The notes beneath the pieces are model-generated. The model ran no database searches and was not told the DNA's origin. It saw nothing but the letters and a program-made list of their open reading frames with translations. A stretch of 64,000 bases of DNA from Erinaceus europaeus (taxonomy: Eukaryota; Chordata; Mammalia; Eulipotyphla; Erinaceidae): the NCBI RefSeq assembly GCF_950295315.1, contig NC_080177.1, positions 85,089,623 to 85,153,622 on the forward strand, given 5' to 3'. The stretch's first letter is position 1. Each line of letters begins with the position of its first letter. A program made the position numbers and the translations under genes. This document shows positions 46,207 through 56,443 of the stretch, one piece after another.

Positions 46207-47823
46207 AAAACACAACCCAACAATATGTTGTCTACAGGAAACTCACCTAACGCAACAAGACAAACACAGACTTAAAGTGAAAGGATGGAAAACTATCATT
46301 CAAGCCAATGGCCCACAAAAAAGGGCAGGAACAGCTATTCTCATATCTGACATGATAGACTTTAAAATACATAAGATTAAAAAAGATAGGAATGGACACT
46401 ACTTAATGCTCAGAGGATCAGTCAATCAAGAGGACTTAACAATTATTAATATCTATGCACCCAATGAGAAGCCATCTAAATACATCAAACTTCTACTGAA
46501 AGAGCTACAGCAATATATTAACAGTAACACAATCATAGTAGGGGACTTCAAGACCCCACTATCTCAACTCGACAGATCATCCAGGAAGAAAATCAGTAAA
46601 GACATAAGGGAGCTAAATGAAGAGATAGATAAACTAGAACTATTGGACATTTTCAGAGTCATTCATCCCAAGAAACTGGAATACACATTTTACTCAAATC
46701 CACATGGATCATTCTCAAGGATAGACCATATGTTAGGCCACAAAGACAGCATCAGCCTATTCAAGAGCACTGAAATCATCCCAAGCATCTTCTCAGACCA
46801 CAGTGGAATTAAACTAACACTTAACAATCAACAAAAGATTAGTAACAGTGCCAAAATGTGGAAGCTCAACAGTACACTTCTTAACAACTTCTGGGTCAAA
46901 GAGGAAATCAAGGAAGAAATAAAAATGTTTCGAGAGTTCAATGAAAATGATGACACAAGCTATCAAAATATTTGGGACACAGCTAAAGCAGTCCTAAGAG
47001 GGAAGTTCATAGCTATACAAGCACACATTAGGAAACAAGAAAAGGCACAAATAAACAGCCTGATTGCACATCTTAAAGACCTAGAAGAAGAACAACAAAG
47101 GAATCCTAAAGCAACCAGAAGGACAGAAATTACTAAAGTTAGGGCAGAACTAAATAACATTGAGAATAGGAAAACCATACAAAAGATCAATGAAAGTAAA
47201 TGTTGGTTCTTCGAAAGAGTAAACAAAATTGACAAACCTTTAGCCAGACTCACAAAACAAAAAAGGGAGAAGACCCAAATAAATCGGATAGTAAATGAAA
47301 GAGGAGATATCACAACAGACACTGCAGAAATTCAACATATCATGCGAGGCTTCTATGAACAACTATATGCCACCAAGTTAGAGAACCTGGAAGAAATGAA
47401 TGATTTCCTAGATACCTACCAACTTCCAAAACTAAGTAAAGAGGAAGTGGACAACATGAACAGGCCCATCACAGCTAATGAAATTGAAACAGTTATCAAA
47501 AATCTTCCCAAAAATAAAAGTCCTGGACCAGATGGTTTTACAAATGAATTCTACAAAACTTTCAAAGAAGAACTAATACCTCTACTTTTAAAAGTCTTCC
47601 AGAAGATTGAAGACACTGGAATACTCCCTGCCAGCTTCTATGAAGCCAACATCACCCTGATACCAAAAGCAGACAGGGACACAACCAAAAAAGAAAACTA
47701 CAGACCAATATCTCTGATGAACATAGATGCGAAAATATTGAACAAAATTCTAGCCAACCGGATACAGCAGTATATCAAAAAGATTGTTCATCATGACCAA
47801 GTGGGGTTTATCCCAGGCATGCA
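46207..47823 (+). pseudogene. L1 ORF2: endonuclease and RT N-part, inverted (copy 2)
   Basis: About 540 codons in frame. Truncated inside the APE-type endonuclease (CCLQETHL), then [17 protein letters not shown] and FSDHSGIKL, a linker region, and the RT fingers ([35 protein letters not shown]) to GFIPGMQ. In this family the GDF motif is normally followed by Asn at the catalytic site; here it is Lys, so the endonuclease would be impaired even without inversion. In-frame codons upstream of the junction belong to the antisense of the other piece. Confidence 0.93.
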
Positions 47824-47839
47824 AGCTTTGAACTTTCTT

Positions 47840-48187
47840 GTAGGAGTCCCAAGTTATACACTTTCACTCAGCCCGCTCTCTCTCAGGAGTATCCTTCCTG
47901 CCAAGAGAAGCAATTTTTTTTTTTTTTTGGACGCTATTAGTTTGCAAAGCTGAGGCATTTGGGATTTACTGGAAAATAAAATAGGTTTGAACTTGTTCGT
48001 ATTCACCTGCTGTTCTCAAGATGAAAGCACCCAGGGAAGCAATTTAGAACTGCACAAGACTTTTTTTTAATTTAAGGAAATTATTATATTTAATGAAAGC
48101 ATGTCAGCTCAATTTTGTGCCAGAGACAGAATTACTAAGCTTTAGACAAATCACATACTCATGGAGGTACAAGGTTTTTTCTGCTTT
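47840..48187. other. Unrecognised DNA
   Basis: Flank right of the nested L1s; contains a T run at 47917-47932. No gene. Confidence 0.4.
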
Positions 48188-48467
48188 TTTTTATTTTTTT
48201 TAAATATTTATTTTATTTATTTATTCCCTTTTGTTGCCCTTGTTGTTTTTTATTGTTGTTGTTGTTGTTGGATGGGACAGAGAGAAACGGAGAGAGGAGG
48301 GGAAGACAGAGAGGAGGAGAGAAAGACAGACACCTGCAGACCTGCTTCACCGCCTGTGAAGCGACTCCCCTGCAGGTGGGGAGCCGGGGGCTCGAACCGG
48401 GATCCTTATGCCTGTCCTTGCGCTTCGTGCCACGTGCGCTTAACCCCTGCGCTACTGCCCGGCTCCC
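48188..48467 (-). mobile_element. SINE-A, short form
   Basis: TATTTATTCCCTTTTGTTG, GGATGGGACAGAGAGAAACG, consensus body, GGCTCGAACCGGGATCC B box and CTGCGCTACTGCCCGGCTCCC head. A 24-bp T run follows at 48473. Confidence 0.94.
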
Positions 48468-48496
48468 TTGGTTTTTTTTTTTTTTTTTTTTTTTTT

Positions 48497-49140
48497 ACCC
48501 TACAATCATGTACAAGTTTAAGACTCAAACAACAATATTAAGACCATGTTCCCTTGATTTTTTCCATGTCCTGTGACATTTAAAACTTGTGAATAGTTTC
48601 TAGGAAGTGCATCTCCATTCTAGCTCTCCTATGAGCGCATTCCTCTCTCAGTGACAAGTTTCATGAGGTGGAAAACAGAACAGTGTGAGTGGAGGATACC
48701 CAATGATCAGTGCACTTACTGCCAGTGCCTACATCACCTGTTATAATTCTTACTTTTCATTGCATCTTATGTTTGGTGGGCACTATGGCCCATGACTTCT
48801 ATTCAGTAAGTTCTAGAGTGCAAATCGGGCTCTTCTTGTGGACTCTGGTGCCCAGAGCAGGGGACTCTTCTAAGATGTGATGTCTCAATCTGTGTGAAGA
48901 TGAGCTGTCCTGACTGAGTCGAGAGCCGTGTGGCATGCAGGAGATTGTGAATACCTGTTCTCCTAGGGATGGAGGTGACTCTGTGGGTAGAATGGAAGGC
49001 TTGTATGGGTGAAGGCCCATTTTCAGTGAATGCCAGTCCTCTCCTCTGCCAGAGAAGGACTCTGATATCTTTCTCAGAAAAAAAAAAAGTATGGAAAAGG
49101 AAAGGAAAAAAGCAAGACAATACCCTACTCTACTGAACTC
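48497..49140. other. Unrecognised DNA
   Basis: Two overlapping minus-strand frames (48799-49200) have no recognisable domain. No gene called. Confidence 0.4.
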
Positions 49141-49310
49141 AAACATTGCCACACCAAGTGACCTGGGTTTGGGCCTCTGGTCACCGCAAGGGGGCACCAC
49201 GCAGAAGGGGAAGCGTCACAGTTAGTAAAAGAGTGTTGTGGTGTCTCTCTTCTTTCTGTCTTTGCCTCCCACTGTGTTTCTTACCTTCTATCTGGAAAAA
49301 TAAAATGAGG
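49141..49310 (+). mobile_element. SINE-B relic
   Basis: GACCTGGGTTTGGGCCTCTGG, GGGAAGCGTCACAGTTAG and CTATCTGGAAAAATAAAATG correspond to the body and end of SINE-B. Confidence 0.5.
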
Positions 49311-49589
49311 GTTCTAGAAATAGTGGAATCATCAAGTATGAAGCCTTAGTGAAATCCTGGTAGAAAAAAATAAAGTAGAAAATGCTTATTCATTAAACAC
49401 ATTTTTGACAGCATGGTTTATTAATTATCCCTTTGTCAAAACTGGAATTTTTTTTTTTTGCAGAAAAAAAAATGGCTCAGTGTGGTGTGGTGGTGGGGAT
49501 GGGGCTCTAGGGAGCCTTGACTAGTGGAAATGCAGTAAGTTCAAGAGTACTCACCTGTCAAGGGGTACTGATACTCTCTCCCTCTCTCT

Positions 49590-49796
49590 CAAGTTTTATT
49601 ATATTTATTTATTTATTTGGATAGAGACCACCAGAAATTGAGAGGAAGGGAGAGATGCAGAGGGAGACAGAGAGACACCCGCAGCCCTCACCACTCACAA
49701 AGCTTTCCCACTACAGGTAGAGACCGGGGGCTTGAACCCAGGTCTTCGTGCACTGTGACATGTGTGCTCAACCAGGTACGCCACCACCTGGCTCCC
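49590..49796 (-). mobile_element. SINE-B
   Basis: TTATTTATTTATTTGGATAG, CACTCACAAAGCTTTCCCAC, GGCTTGAACCCAGG B box, GTACGCCACCACCTGGCTCC head. Confidence 0.88.
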
Positions 49797-50526
49797 CTTG
49801 ATGGTTTCTTTCCTGTTTTGTATAAAAGCGGTAACATTACAAAAGGACAAGACAGTGCAAGGATATGAATAAAGATTCTCCTTTGAGTATCCTTCATTTT
49901 CTCTCTAAGAACTTATACTCCCTGTTATGTAGGAAGCAAAGAGCTCAGAGATCAGTGGAAGCACCTCAACAGAAATGTCTTCTATCTAAGTGTAACTGGT
50001 TTGAAACATCTTCTGTTAGGCATTTTTTTATTATTATTTCAGCCGCACATGGAGCAGAGTTGTCAGTTGTTTTCTGTGTGATGTGCTCTTTGTTGCCTCC
50101 CTTAGCAATCAGTTTCTCTCTGTTGAGAAATATTCTATTCAAAGCATTACATCCACCCTCTTCCTCTCCTTTTCAAGACTGGATATTGATAACTTGCCTA
50201 TTTTCCAAACAGTGTTATATTGCTTCACCAGAGATTTTCCCCATCATGTGGAAGCCTGTAAAAGAGACACAAAATAAAAATGTGAGAAAAATCAGCCCCC
50301 AAACCATATATTAAAAAGGGTTCTTTAAAGCATACATTGCAAGCAACTAGATATGCATTCTTTAATAGAGCACTTCAGTGTGACTCCTCACTCGGGTGCA
50401 CAGCTGGTTTGAGAAATGCTCAAAGGTTCTTTAACTCTCCTTCTCATCTTCAAGAAAAACATGTCTTATATCACTGTGATTTGACGGGAGTCTTAATATA
50501 TCTGATCTCTGAAGTAAACCTCTATT
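49797..50526. other. Unrecognised DNA
   Basis: A 149-codon plus frame (49865-50314) shows no domain; I read it as chance. Remainder AT-rich. Confidence 0.4.
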
Positions 50527-50539
50527 AAAGTTTAAAATG

Positions 50540-50754
50540 TGGGTCAGGCAGCGATGCACCTGACTGCACGCTCACATCACAGTGCAGAGGGACCCGGGTT
50601 CAAGCCTCTGCTCCCCACCTGAAGGGGGAAGCTTCATGAGTGGTGAAGCAGGGCTGCAGGCGTCTCTCTGTCTCTCTCCCTATCATTTCCTTACCTCTTG
50701 TTTCTCTCTGATTCTAGCCAAAAGTAAATACAATTTATAAAACTTTTAAAAAGC
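50540..50754 (+). mobile_element. SINE-B
   Basis: Perfect target duplications AAAGTTTAAAATG (50527-50539 and 50755-50767). GGGTTCAAGCCTCTG B box and GGGGGAAGCTTCATGAGTG body. Confidence 0.94.
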
Positions 50755-50767
50755 AAAGTTTAAAATG

Positions 50768-51016
50768 CATGCAGTTAGGCTAGAGAATTCTTTGTACTTA
50801 CTATCTTGCATAAAGCCTGTGTGGAAGGACACACAGGCTCCACAGAAGATGGATGTAGGGCCTTCTCCAGTCAGAAGTGGAAGATGTTCTGGTTATAGCA
50901 CACACCTGGCCAGAGCGATGAATATGCCAGTCAGATATGCAACTGAATCAATCATCCATTTTCTGAGAATGAAGACCATTCTGAGTCCCTCCCTCCCTCA
51001 CTTATTCCACCCTCTC

Positions 51017-51047
<31 letters not shown>

Positions 51048-51615
51048 TTTCCCACCTGCACACAGATAATAAATGCATATTTAGATACATAGGTAGGCGT
51101 ATAGGCATATTTAGGTAATTGTATATACATGCATACAATTTTCAATCAACCCTTAAATTTTTAATATTTATTCTTGCCATTTGAATTAATACTGTTCCTG
51201 TTACCTTGTTTGATTATTATATCCTACTTGGACTATTGTACTAAGTCCTCACTAGTCTCCTACAGTAACTTTATAGCTAATGGTTTCTTAAGGCATAATT
51301 ATTAATGACAGTATTATACTTTACATCACGTTTTGCTGATAGCGTGCAGAATAAAATGAAACGTGAGGCGGATAATCATCTAGTCATTATCACCACCTGC
51401 TGCTGAGTCTGCGTGATTCCAGCAAAGTTCTCACTACTGTTCACACAGGCAAACACTGTGCCATGTTCACTTACGTCCTGACAGGGTGTGTCTTTCACTA
51501 TATACCTTCAGTCCGAAAGGCTCTTTGTTTCACTCCACACAACAAAATGTAACCCATCCTTGAAGATACAATTCAAATTCATCTTTATTCTTTGTCTTCT
51601 CTTATAGCAGCAGAA
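50768..51615. other. Unrecognised DNA with CT tract
   Basis: (CT)n at 51010-51050. The rest is AT-rich without gene signal. Confidence 0.4.
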
Positions 51616-51619
51616 GCAA

Positions 51620-52020
51620 AGATTCTGTGGAATTTATCTGAAACAGAGTCTGTGAAAGTGTGCCATGCCGCCATTCTCTGCACGTGTGTCTCACCTCCTC
51701 TTAGTAAACTATGAAACTCTTAAGCATAAGGAACAAGTTTCGGGTTAAGTGTATGTTGCACAAAGCGCAAGGACTGGCGAGTCCCAGCTCCCCACCTGCA
51801 GGGGAGTCGCAGGTCTGCAGGTGTCTATCTTTCTCTCCCCTCTCTGTCTTCCCCTCCTCTCTCTATTTCTGTGGGTCCTATCCAACAACAACAACAACAA
51901 TCATAACTACAACAATAAAACAAGAAGGGCAACAAAAAGGGAATAAATAAATAGTAAAAAAAAAAAAAAGAAACCAAGTTTCATTTATTTTGCATCCTTA
52001 CCTACCACCATCCTTTTCTT
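51620..52020 (+). repeat. Left copy of a direct repeat flanking an L1 fragment (contains a SINE-A)
   Basis: AGATTCTGTGGAATTTATCTG ... AACTATGAAACTCTTAAGC ... AAGTTTCATTTATTTT corresponds to 52403-52552 once the SINE-A at 51741-51968 is removed. Copies are diverged by some 15%. The segment lies directly before the L1 3'UTR's terminal end. Confidence 0.75.
51741..51968 (+). mobile_element. SINE-A with internal deletions
   Basis: Lacks the first A-box bases, the B-box segment (jumps from GGACTGGCG to AGTCCCAGCTCCCC) and the TTCACAGGCGGTGAAG stretch. Ends CAAGAAGGGCAACAAAAAGG and poly(A). Flanks ACAAGTTTC and ACCAAGTTTC indicate a target duplication, so it inserted in, or soon decayed to, this form. 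Confidence 0.85.
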
Positions 52021-52024
52021 AAAC

Positions 52025-52397
52025 TTATTTTTAAAGATTTTATTAGTGATTTAGTAATGACTAACATGATTGTAAGATAACAGGAGTATAATTCCACACA
52101 GTTCCCACCACCAGAGTTCCGTGTCCCAACCCTCCATTGGAAGCTTCCCTGTTCTTTATCCCTCTGGGAGGATGGACCAAAAAAAACATTATGGGGAGCA
52201 GCAGGTGGGAGTTGTGGCTTCTGTCATTGCTTCTCCACTGGACATGGGTGTCGACAGGTGGATCCACACCCCCAGCCTGTGTCTGTCTGTCCCTAGTGGG
52301 GCAGGGCTCGGGGGAGGGGAGGTTCCAGGACTCATTGGTGAGGGCGTCTCCCAGGAAAGTCAGGATGGAATCCTACTAGTGTCTGCAACTTCGTGGC
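52025..52397 (-). mobile_element. L1 3'UTR fragment
   Basis: AAAGATTTTATTAGTGATTT start, then TTCCACACAGTTCCCACCAC, TTATGGGGAGCAGCAGGTGG and CTAGTGGGGCAGGGCTCGGG. 5'-truncated in the 3'UTR; sits between the two direct-repeat copies. Confidence 0.8.
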
Positions 52398-52402
52398 ACT
52401 GC

Positions 52403-52552
52403 AGATTCTGTGGACTTTATCTGAAATACAGAGTTTGTAGAAGTCAGATATATCTTCATTCCCTATACATGCGTCTTATCTCCTCTTAGTAAACTATGAA
52501 ACTCTTAAGCATAAGAAACAAGCTTCATTTATTTTTTTTAACTTTACCCACG
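52403..52552 (+). repeat. Right copy of the direct repeat
   Basis: AGATTCTGTGGACTTTATCTG through CATTTATTTTTTTT and CCCACGATCGTTCTTA. Begins right after the 5' end of the L1 fragment. Confidence 0.75.
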
Positions 52553-53371
52553 ATCGTTCTTAGTAGATGCTAACAGAATGTTGGTTGAGAATAACTATTT
52601 AATTACATAGGAAATAGCCAAACTAGTGACTGTAATAGTTCCCTCTCAGTCACTTCAACTCCACTTAATTAAAGTTGACTTGGCTGTCTGTCAATCATCA
52701 TTACCTTAGGGAACCCTTTCTTGAAGTAACTGTGGCCTGATTGAATGTTTATGTGCTGAATATATAAGTATGTGAACACAGGAGACAAAAATCGTAGGAT
52801 TAAATGTAGGGTTGTGATTGTGGATTCTGATTCAGGGCAGTAAGTGAAATAGCAGAGAAATAGTGAAGTCTACCAACAATGACCAGAAAATATCCAAAGA
52901 AGAGAAGAAGTGAAAGTAGATACAGAGAGTGGGGAGGGAAAGCCAAGAACTGTGCGAAAAGAGTCAGCAGATGGGGTAGAGACAGATACAAGCAAAGGCA
53001 CAGCACATCACGGAAGCCTTCAACCAAAGCAGTGTCTGTGATTACAGCTACTGCTGGACTAAATGGGAGAACAGCGTATGAAGGTGAAGGAAGTGTCGCT
53101 TTACAAGTGTCGCTTCATTGTCGCCTTTACGAGGGTGGCGGGGAAGCATGTGTGAGCGCGATGGGGAGCTTACCAAGTTTAGTAAAACAGGTTTTCCTTC
53201 ATCCCTTGGTGGAATTCAGTAAAAGTGAGAAGGCAAGGCTAAAGGTCATAGGCAAGTATTAGAACATCAGAGAAACATAGTGAAAAGAATTGTGACTCGC
53301 GCCCACCTGTGATTCCATGAAGTGAAAGTGATAGTGCTAATGAGAAAGAAGCACACTGGATGGAGGGACAC
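52553..53371. other. Unrecognised DNA with a basic 127-codon frame
   Basis: Plus frame 52879-53262 starts MTRKYPKKRRSESRYREW, is strongly basic and Arg/Lys/Ser-rich at its N-terminus, and shows no domain I know. Purine-rich composition can keep such a frame open by chance, so no gene is called. Confidence 0.35.
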
Positions 53372-53714
53372 TGTTTTTTTGTTTTTTGTTTTTGCCTCCA
53401 GGGTTATTGCCGGGGCTCCGTGTCTGCACCTCGAATCCACCGCTCCTGGAGGCCATTTTTTCCCTTTTGTTACTCTGGCTGTTTTACCATTGTTGTGGTT
53501 ATTATGATCGTTGTTATTGATGTCCTTGTTGTTGGATAGGACAGAGAGAAATGGAGAGAGGAGGGGAAGACAGAGAGGGGGAGAGAAAGACAGACACCTG
53601 CAGACTTGCTTCACCGCCTGTGAAGGGACTCCCCTGCAGGTGGGGAGCTGGGGCTCGAACCGAGATCCTTATACCGGTCCTTGTGCTTAACCCGCTGTGC
53701 TACCACCCGACCCC
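53372..53714 (-). mobile_element. SINE-A, long form
   Basis: GCCTCCAGGGTTATTGCCGG...CTCCTGGAGGCC extension, GTTGTTGGATAGGACAGAGAG, GTGAAGGGACTCCCCTGC body, GGGCTCGAACCGAG B box; head shortened. Confidence 0.93.
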
Positions 53715-53865
53715 TGGAAGGGGCGTTATTAAACTTGGAAGCATAAGACTAGAAACAAATGCTCAGGAAAATCTTCGTTTTCAAGAAATTCTTTGTATAC
53801 ATGAATCTTCACGAGATTTTTGACTGATCTTCATCGTGGAGAAGCAAAAGTCAAGAACAATATTG

Positions 53866-54070
53866 GGAGAACAGGTGGTGGCGCACCTGGTTAAGTGCTC
53901 ACAGCACAGTGCACAAGGGCTGGGGTTCAAGCCCCCAGTCCCCACCTCCAGGGGGAAGGCTTCACAAGTGGTAGAGCAGGGCTGCAGGTCTCTCTCTGTT
54001 TCTCTCCCTGTCTCTCCTTCCTCTCTCAATTTATCTCTGTATCTAATAATAAATAAATAAATCACATTTA
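53866..54070 (+). mobile_element. SINE-B
   Basis: ACAGGTGGTGGCGCACCTGG head, GGGTTCAAGCCCCC B box, GGGGGAAGGCTTCACAAG body, AATAAATAAATAAATC end. Imperfect flanks AAGAACAATATT and AAGAACATTACT. Confidence 0.9.
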
Positions 54071-54271
54071 AAAAGAACATTACTAGGGTTTAGTTTAATA
54101 TTTAAACACAAATTTTAATATTTTTTTATTTTAAATATAAAAATATATTAAAATTGATTTTAGATTTTAAAGGTTTTGATTTAATATTAAATGACAAGGA
54201 TCCCAGGGCATAGCCCAGCATAGGAGGTGTGCCCGGTTTGGTATGAGAGCCACAAAGACAAAGTGAGGAGA

Positions 54272-54572
54272 CCTGGGAGTAGGGTGGTAGCTCAGCTGGC
54301 TAAGCGCATGTGGTGCAAAGCGCAGGGACCGGCGTGAGGATCCCGGTTCGAGCCCCCGGCTCCCCACCTGCAGGGGAGTCACTTCACAGGCGGTGAAGCA
54401 GGTCTGCAGGTGTCTGTCTTTCTCTCCCCCTCTCTCTCTTCCCCTCCTCTCTCCATTTCTCTCTAACAATTTCTCTCTGTCCTATCTCTCCATTTCTCTC
54501 TGTCCTATCTAACAATGACGACATCAGCAACAATAACAACAATAGGGAAAAACAAAAAGGGAAAATAAAAAA
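54272..54572 (+). mobile_element. SINE-A with CT-segment duplication
   Basis: Perfect target duplications AAAGTGAGGAGA (54260-54271 and 54573-54584). Head GGGAGTAGGGTGGTAGCTCAG, B box GGTTCGAGCCC. The CCATTTCTCTCTGTCCTATC unit near the end of the CT tract is repeated (54450-54510), lengthening the element. Confidence 0.94.
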
Positions 54573-54708
54573 AAAGTGAGGAGAACTCTTCTCTAAATAC
54601 AATTTAAAAAGAAGAGGAAACGTTCAATGAAAAAGCAAACCTTTAAAGCAGAAAACTCCCCAGAGAGAGAGAGAGACATAAGATACTTATATAAACAAAC
54701 AGAAGTAC

Positions 54709-54912
54709 AGGACAGGCAGTGCTGCACCCGGTTAAGTGCCCACATTACAGTGCACAAGTTCACAGGTTCAAGCCCCTGGTCCCCCCTACAGGGAGAAAGC
54801 TTCACAAATGGGGAAGCGGGGCTGCAGGTGTCTGTCTGTCTCTTCCCTCTTCCTACTCCTTCTCTCTCAATTTCTCTCTATCTCTATCCCCTAGTAAAAT
54901 TAATTTTTTAAA
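54709..54912 (+). mobile_element. SINE-B
   Basis: GACAGGCAGTGCTGCACCCGG head, AGGTTCAAGCCCCTGG B box, GGGAGAAAGCTTCACAAATG body, CCCCTAGTAAAATTAA end. Confidence 0.88.
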
Positions 54913-55701
54913 GGAAGTGAAATAGCCCTTAAAAAAGAACATAACGGTGCACTGTGTCTCCTTTATGCAGTTCCAAACACAGCACACAAAAGGTGTGATC
55001 ACTTGGCTGCAGCTGGTCTAGGAGTCTCCATCACGCCAGTACATGAATGATGACAGTCTGAAAATGGCATTTCTTGTAAGGTGTTCTGATGAGGCCCCTG
55101 AGAGGAAGGGACTGAGGCTGATGATGGCATCTGACTGGGAGCTGCAGCGAGGGTGGTGTCCAGGGAACCTGAGGGAACAGAAGCAGGAGGATGTGGCCAA
55201 GGAAAACAGAGGAATCAGGCTCCTGTGCAGACACAGGAAGAGAGCCAGGCCAGGCTGCTGTCAGCGCTCGGCGATTAGTGTGCCCAGCCACGGAGTCCCG
55301 GCTAGAAGCCTCCAGGGCAGTGCTGCCCCACATCACGTTTCTTCTTTGCAATCGAAGCCGTTCATCAGTTCTTTCATGCTGGTTCAATTAAATCCCGCAG
55401 CGCTCCACGTCGATGGAATGTTGGTTCTGGTGGAGAATTTCAGCTCTGGAAGCAGGCCTGGAAGCAGGCTGCCTTGGAGGAACTCGCCATGGGGGTGGCA
55501 GAGAGCAGCAGAGGGGAGTGCATGGCTCCCCGGGCTAGTCAGGCCTGGGCAGCAGCCAGGCCCCCCTCTGCTTCTGCAGGGCCTCCCCTCCTGGATTAGC
55601 TACCTGCAGCCATTTCACCTTCTCTGATTGACACTGCTCAGTTACTTCCACAAGAACCCTGACCACATTTCTTTCTTTTTTTTTTTTTAAACTAAAACCT
55701 G
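54913..55701. other. GC-rich unique block, candidate conserved element
   Basis: 55000-55640 is clearly more GC-rich than its surroundings and free of recognised repeats. Overlapping open frames exist on both strands (plus 55043-55627, 194 codons; minus 55031-55387) but none shows a domain, and dense overlap is expected at this base composition. 55330-55460 (TTCAATTAAATCCCGCAGCGC region) looks most like a conserved non-coding core. An unannotated exon cannot be excluded. Confidence 0.35.
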
Positions 55702-55905
55702 GGGCCGGGTGGTGGCACAACTACTTGAGTGCCCATGTTACAGTGTGCAAGGACCTGGGTTCAAGCCCCCTGGTCTCCACCTGCAGGGGGAAAGCTTCAC
55801 AAGTGGGGAAGCAGGGCTGCAGGTGTCTCTCTGTCTCTCCCCCTTAGTCTCTCCCCTCTTAATTTCTGACCATCTCCATTCAGTACACAAATAAAAATAA
55901 TAAAA
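55702..55905 (+). mobile_element. SINE-B
   Basis: GGGGCCGGGTGGTGGCACAA head, GGGTTCAAGCCCCCTGG B box, GGGGGAAAGCTTCACAAG body; a T run precedes it. Confidence 0.9.
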
Positions 55906-55929
55906 TTTACAAAGAGCTAAAGGCTAACC

Positions 55930-56400
55930 CTCAGTCCTACTTTGTACTCTGTCAGTTACACCATACTTCCTTCTTCCAGACCGTCCGTGTCTAGAGTTGC
56001 AGGAACATGGGCCAGGTTTGTGATTTTTCTTGGTATCTGTCAGATTAACTATAGAAAGGAGAACTCTCCCCTTCTGTTCTGACCTCTCCTAATTTCACAT
56101 CCTTGCCTTTGTTTATTGTTTGCAAAAACCACCTCAGGCTATGTAGAGATTTAATGTGTTTAACTAAAACACATTATGGATAGAAGTCATTCTTGTCTTC
56201 TGCTTCCTTACTTATTTCATTTAGCATGATGCCCTCAAGTTCCATCCAATTTATGCTTGAAGGTTCAATGTGTCCACCTGACTGAATCACCAGTCACCTG
56301 TTGATGGGCGTTTGGTTTGACTGCTTATTGTTTCCCTGTCCTCTAATAAATGCCAACAGGTAAAATCCAATCTTTACTAAAGACCATTGGGTTGAATTTG
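55930..56400 (-). mobile_element. Old L1 3'UTR/ORF2 relic
   Basis: TTCCTTACTTATTTCATTTAGC and GATGCCCTCAAGTTCCATCC are antisense ORF2 C-terminal landmarks. Surrounding text is heavily diverged. Confidence 0.55.
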
Positions 56401-56443
56401 GAATGTGAATTGTATAGAGTATGAATTTTATCTCAGACTCTTT

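Larger units (their letters stand above)
43271..47823 (-). mobile_element. Young L1 with 5' inversion (copy 2)
   Basis: 4.55-kb insertion between target duplications AGCTTTGAACTTTCT (43256-43270 and 47824-47838). 43271-46198 is the L1 3' part on the minus strand. From about 46207 to 47823 the upstream part lies on the plus strand. The two pieces meet exactly in element coordinates (MQ then GWFN), so twin priming lost nothing. The inversion junction carries a 12-bp direct repeat AACCCAACAATA (46194-46205 and 46214-46225). Sequence is almost identical to copy 1. Confidence 0.96.

Noticed and set aside
45746..47953. A continuous 735-codon plus-strand frame
   Set aside because: Its first 150 or so codons are the antisense of L1 ORF2 and the rest is the sense ORF2 piece, fused by chance across the inversion junction; its last 43 codons are flanking DNA.
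52879..53262. 127-codon basic frame
   Set aside because: Purine-rich sequence with no recognisable domain or homologous family; insufficient to call a gene.
55043..55627. 194-codon plus-strand frame as a possible gene
   Set aside because: GC-rich composition keeps frames open on both strands, no domain is recognisable, and no splice or start context supports it; kept only as a candidate conserved block.
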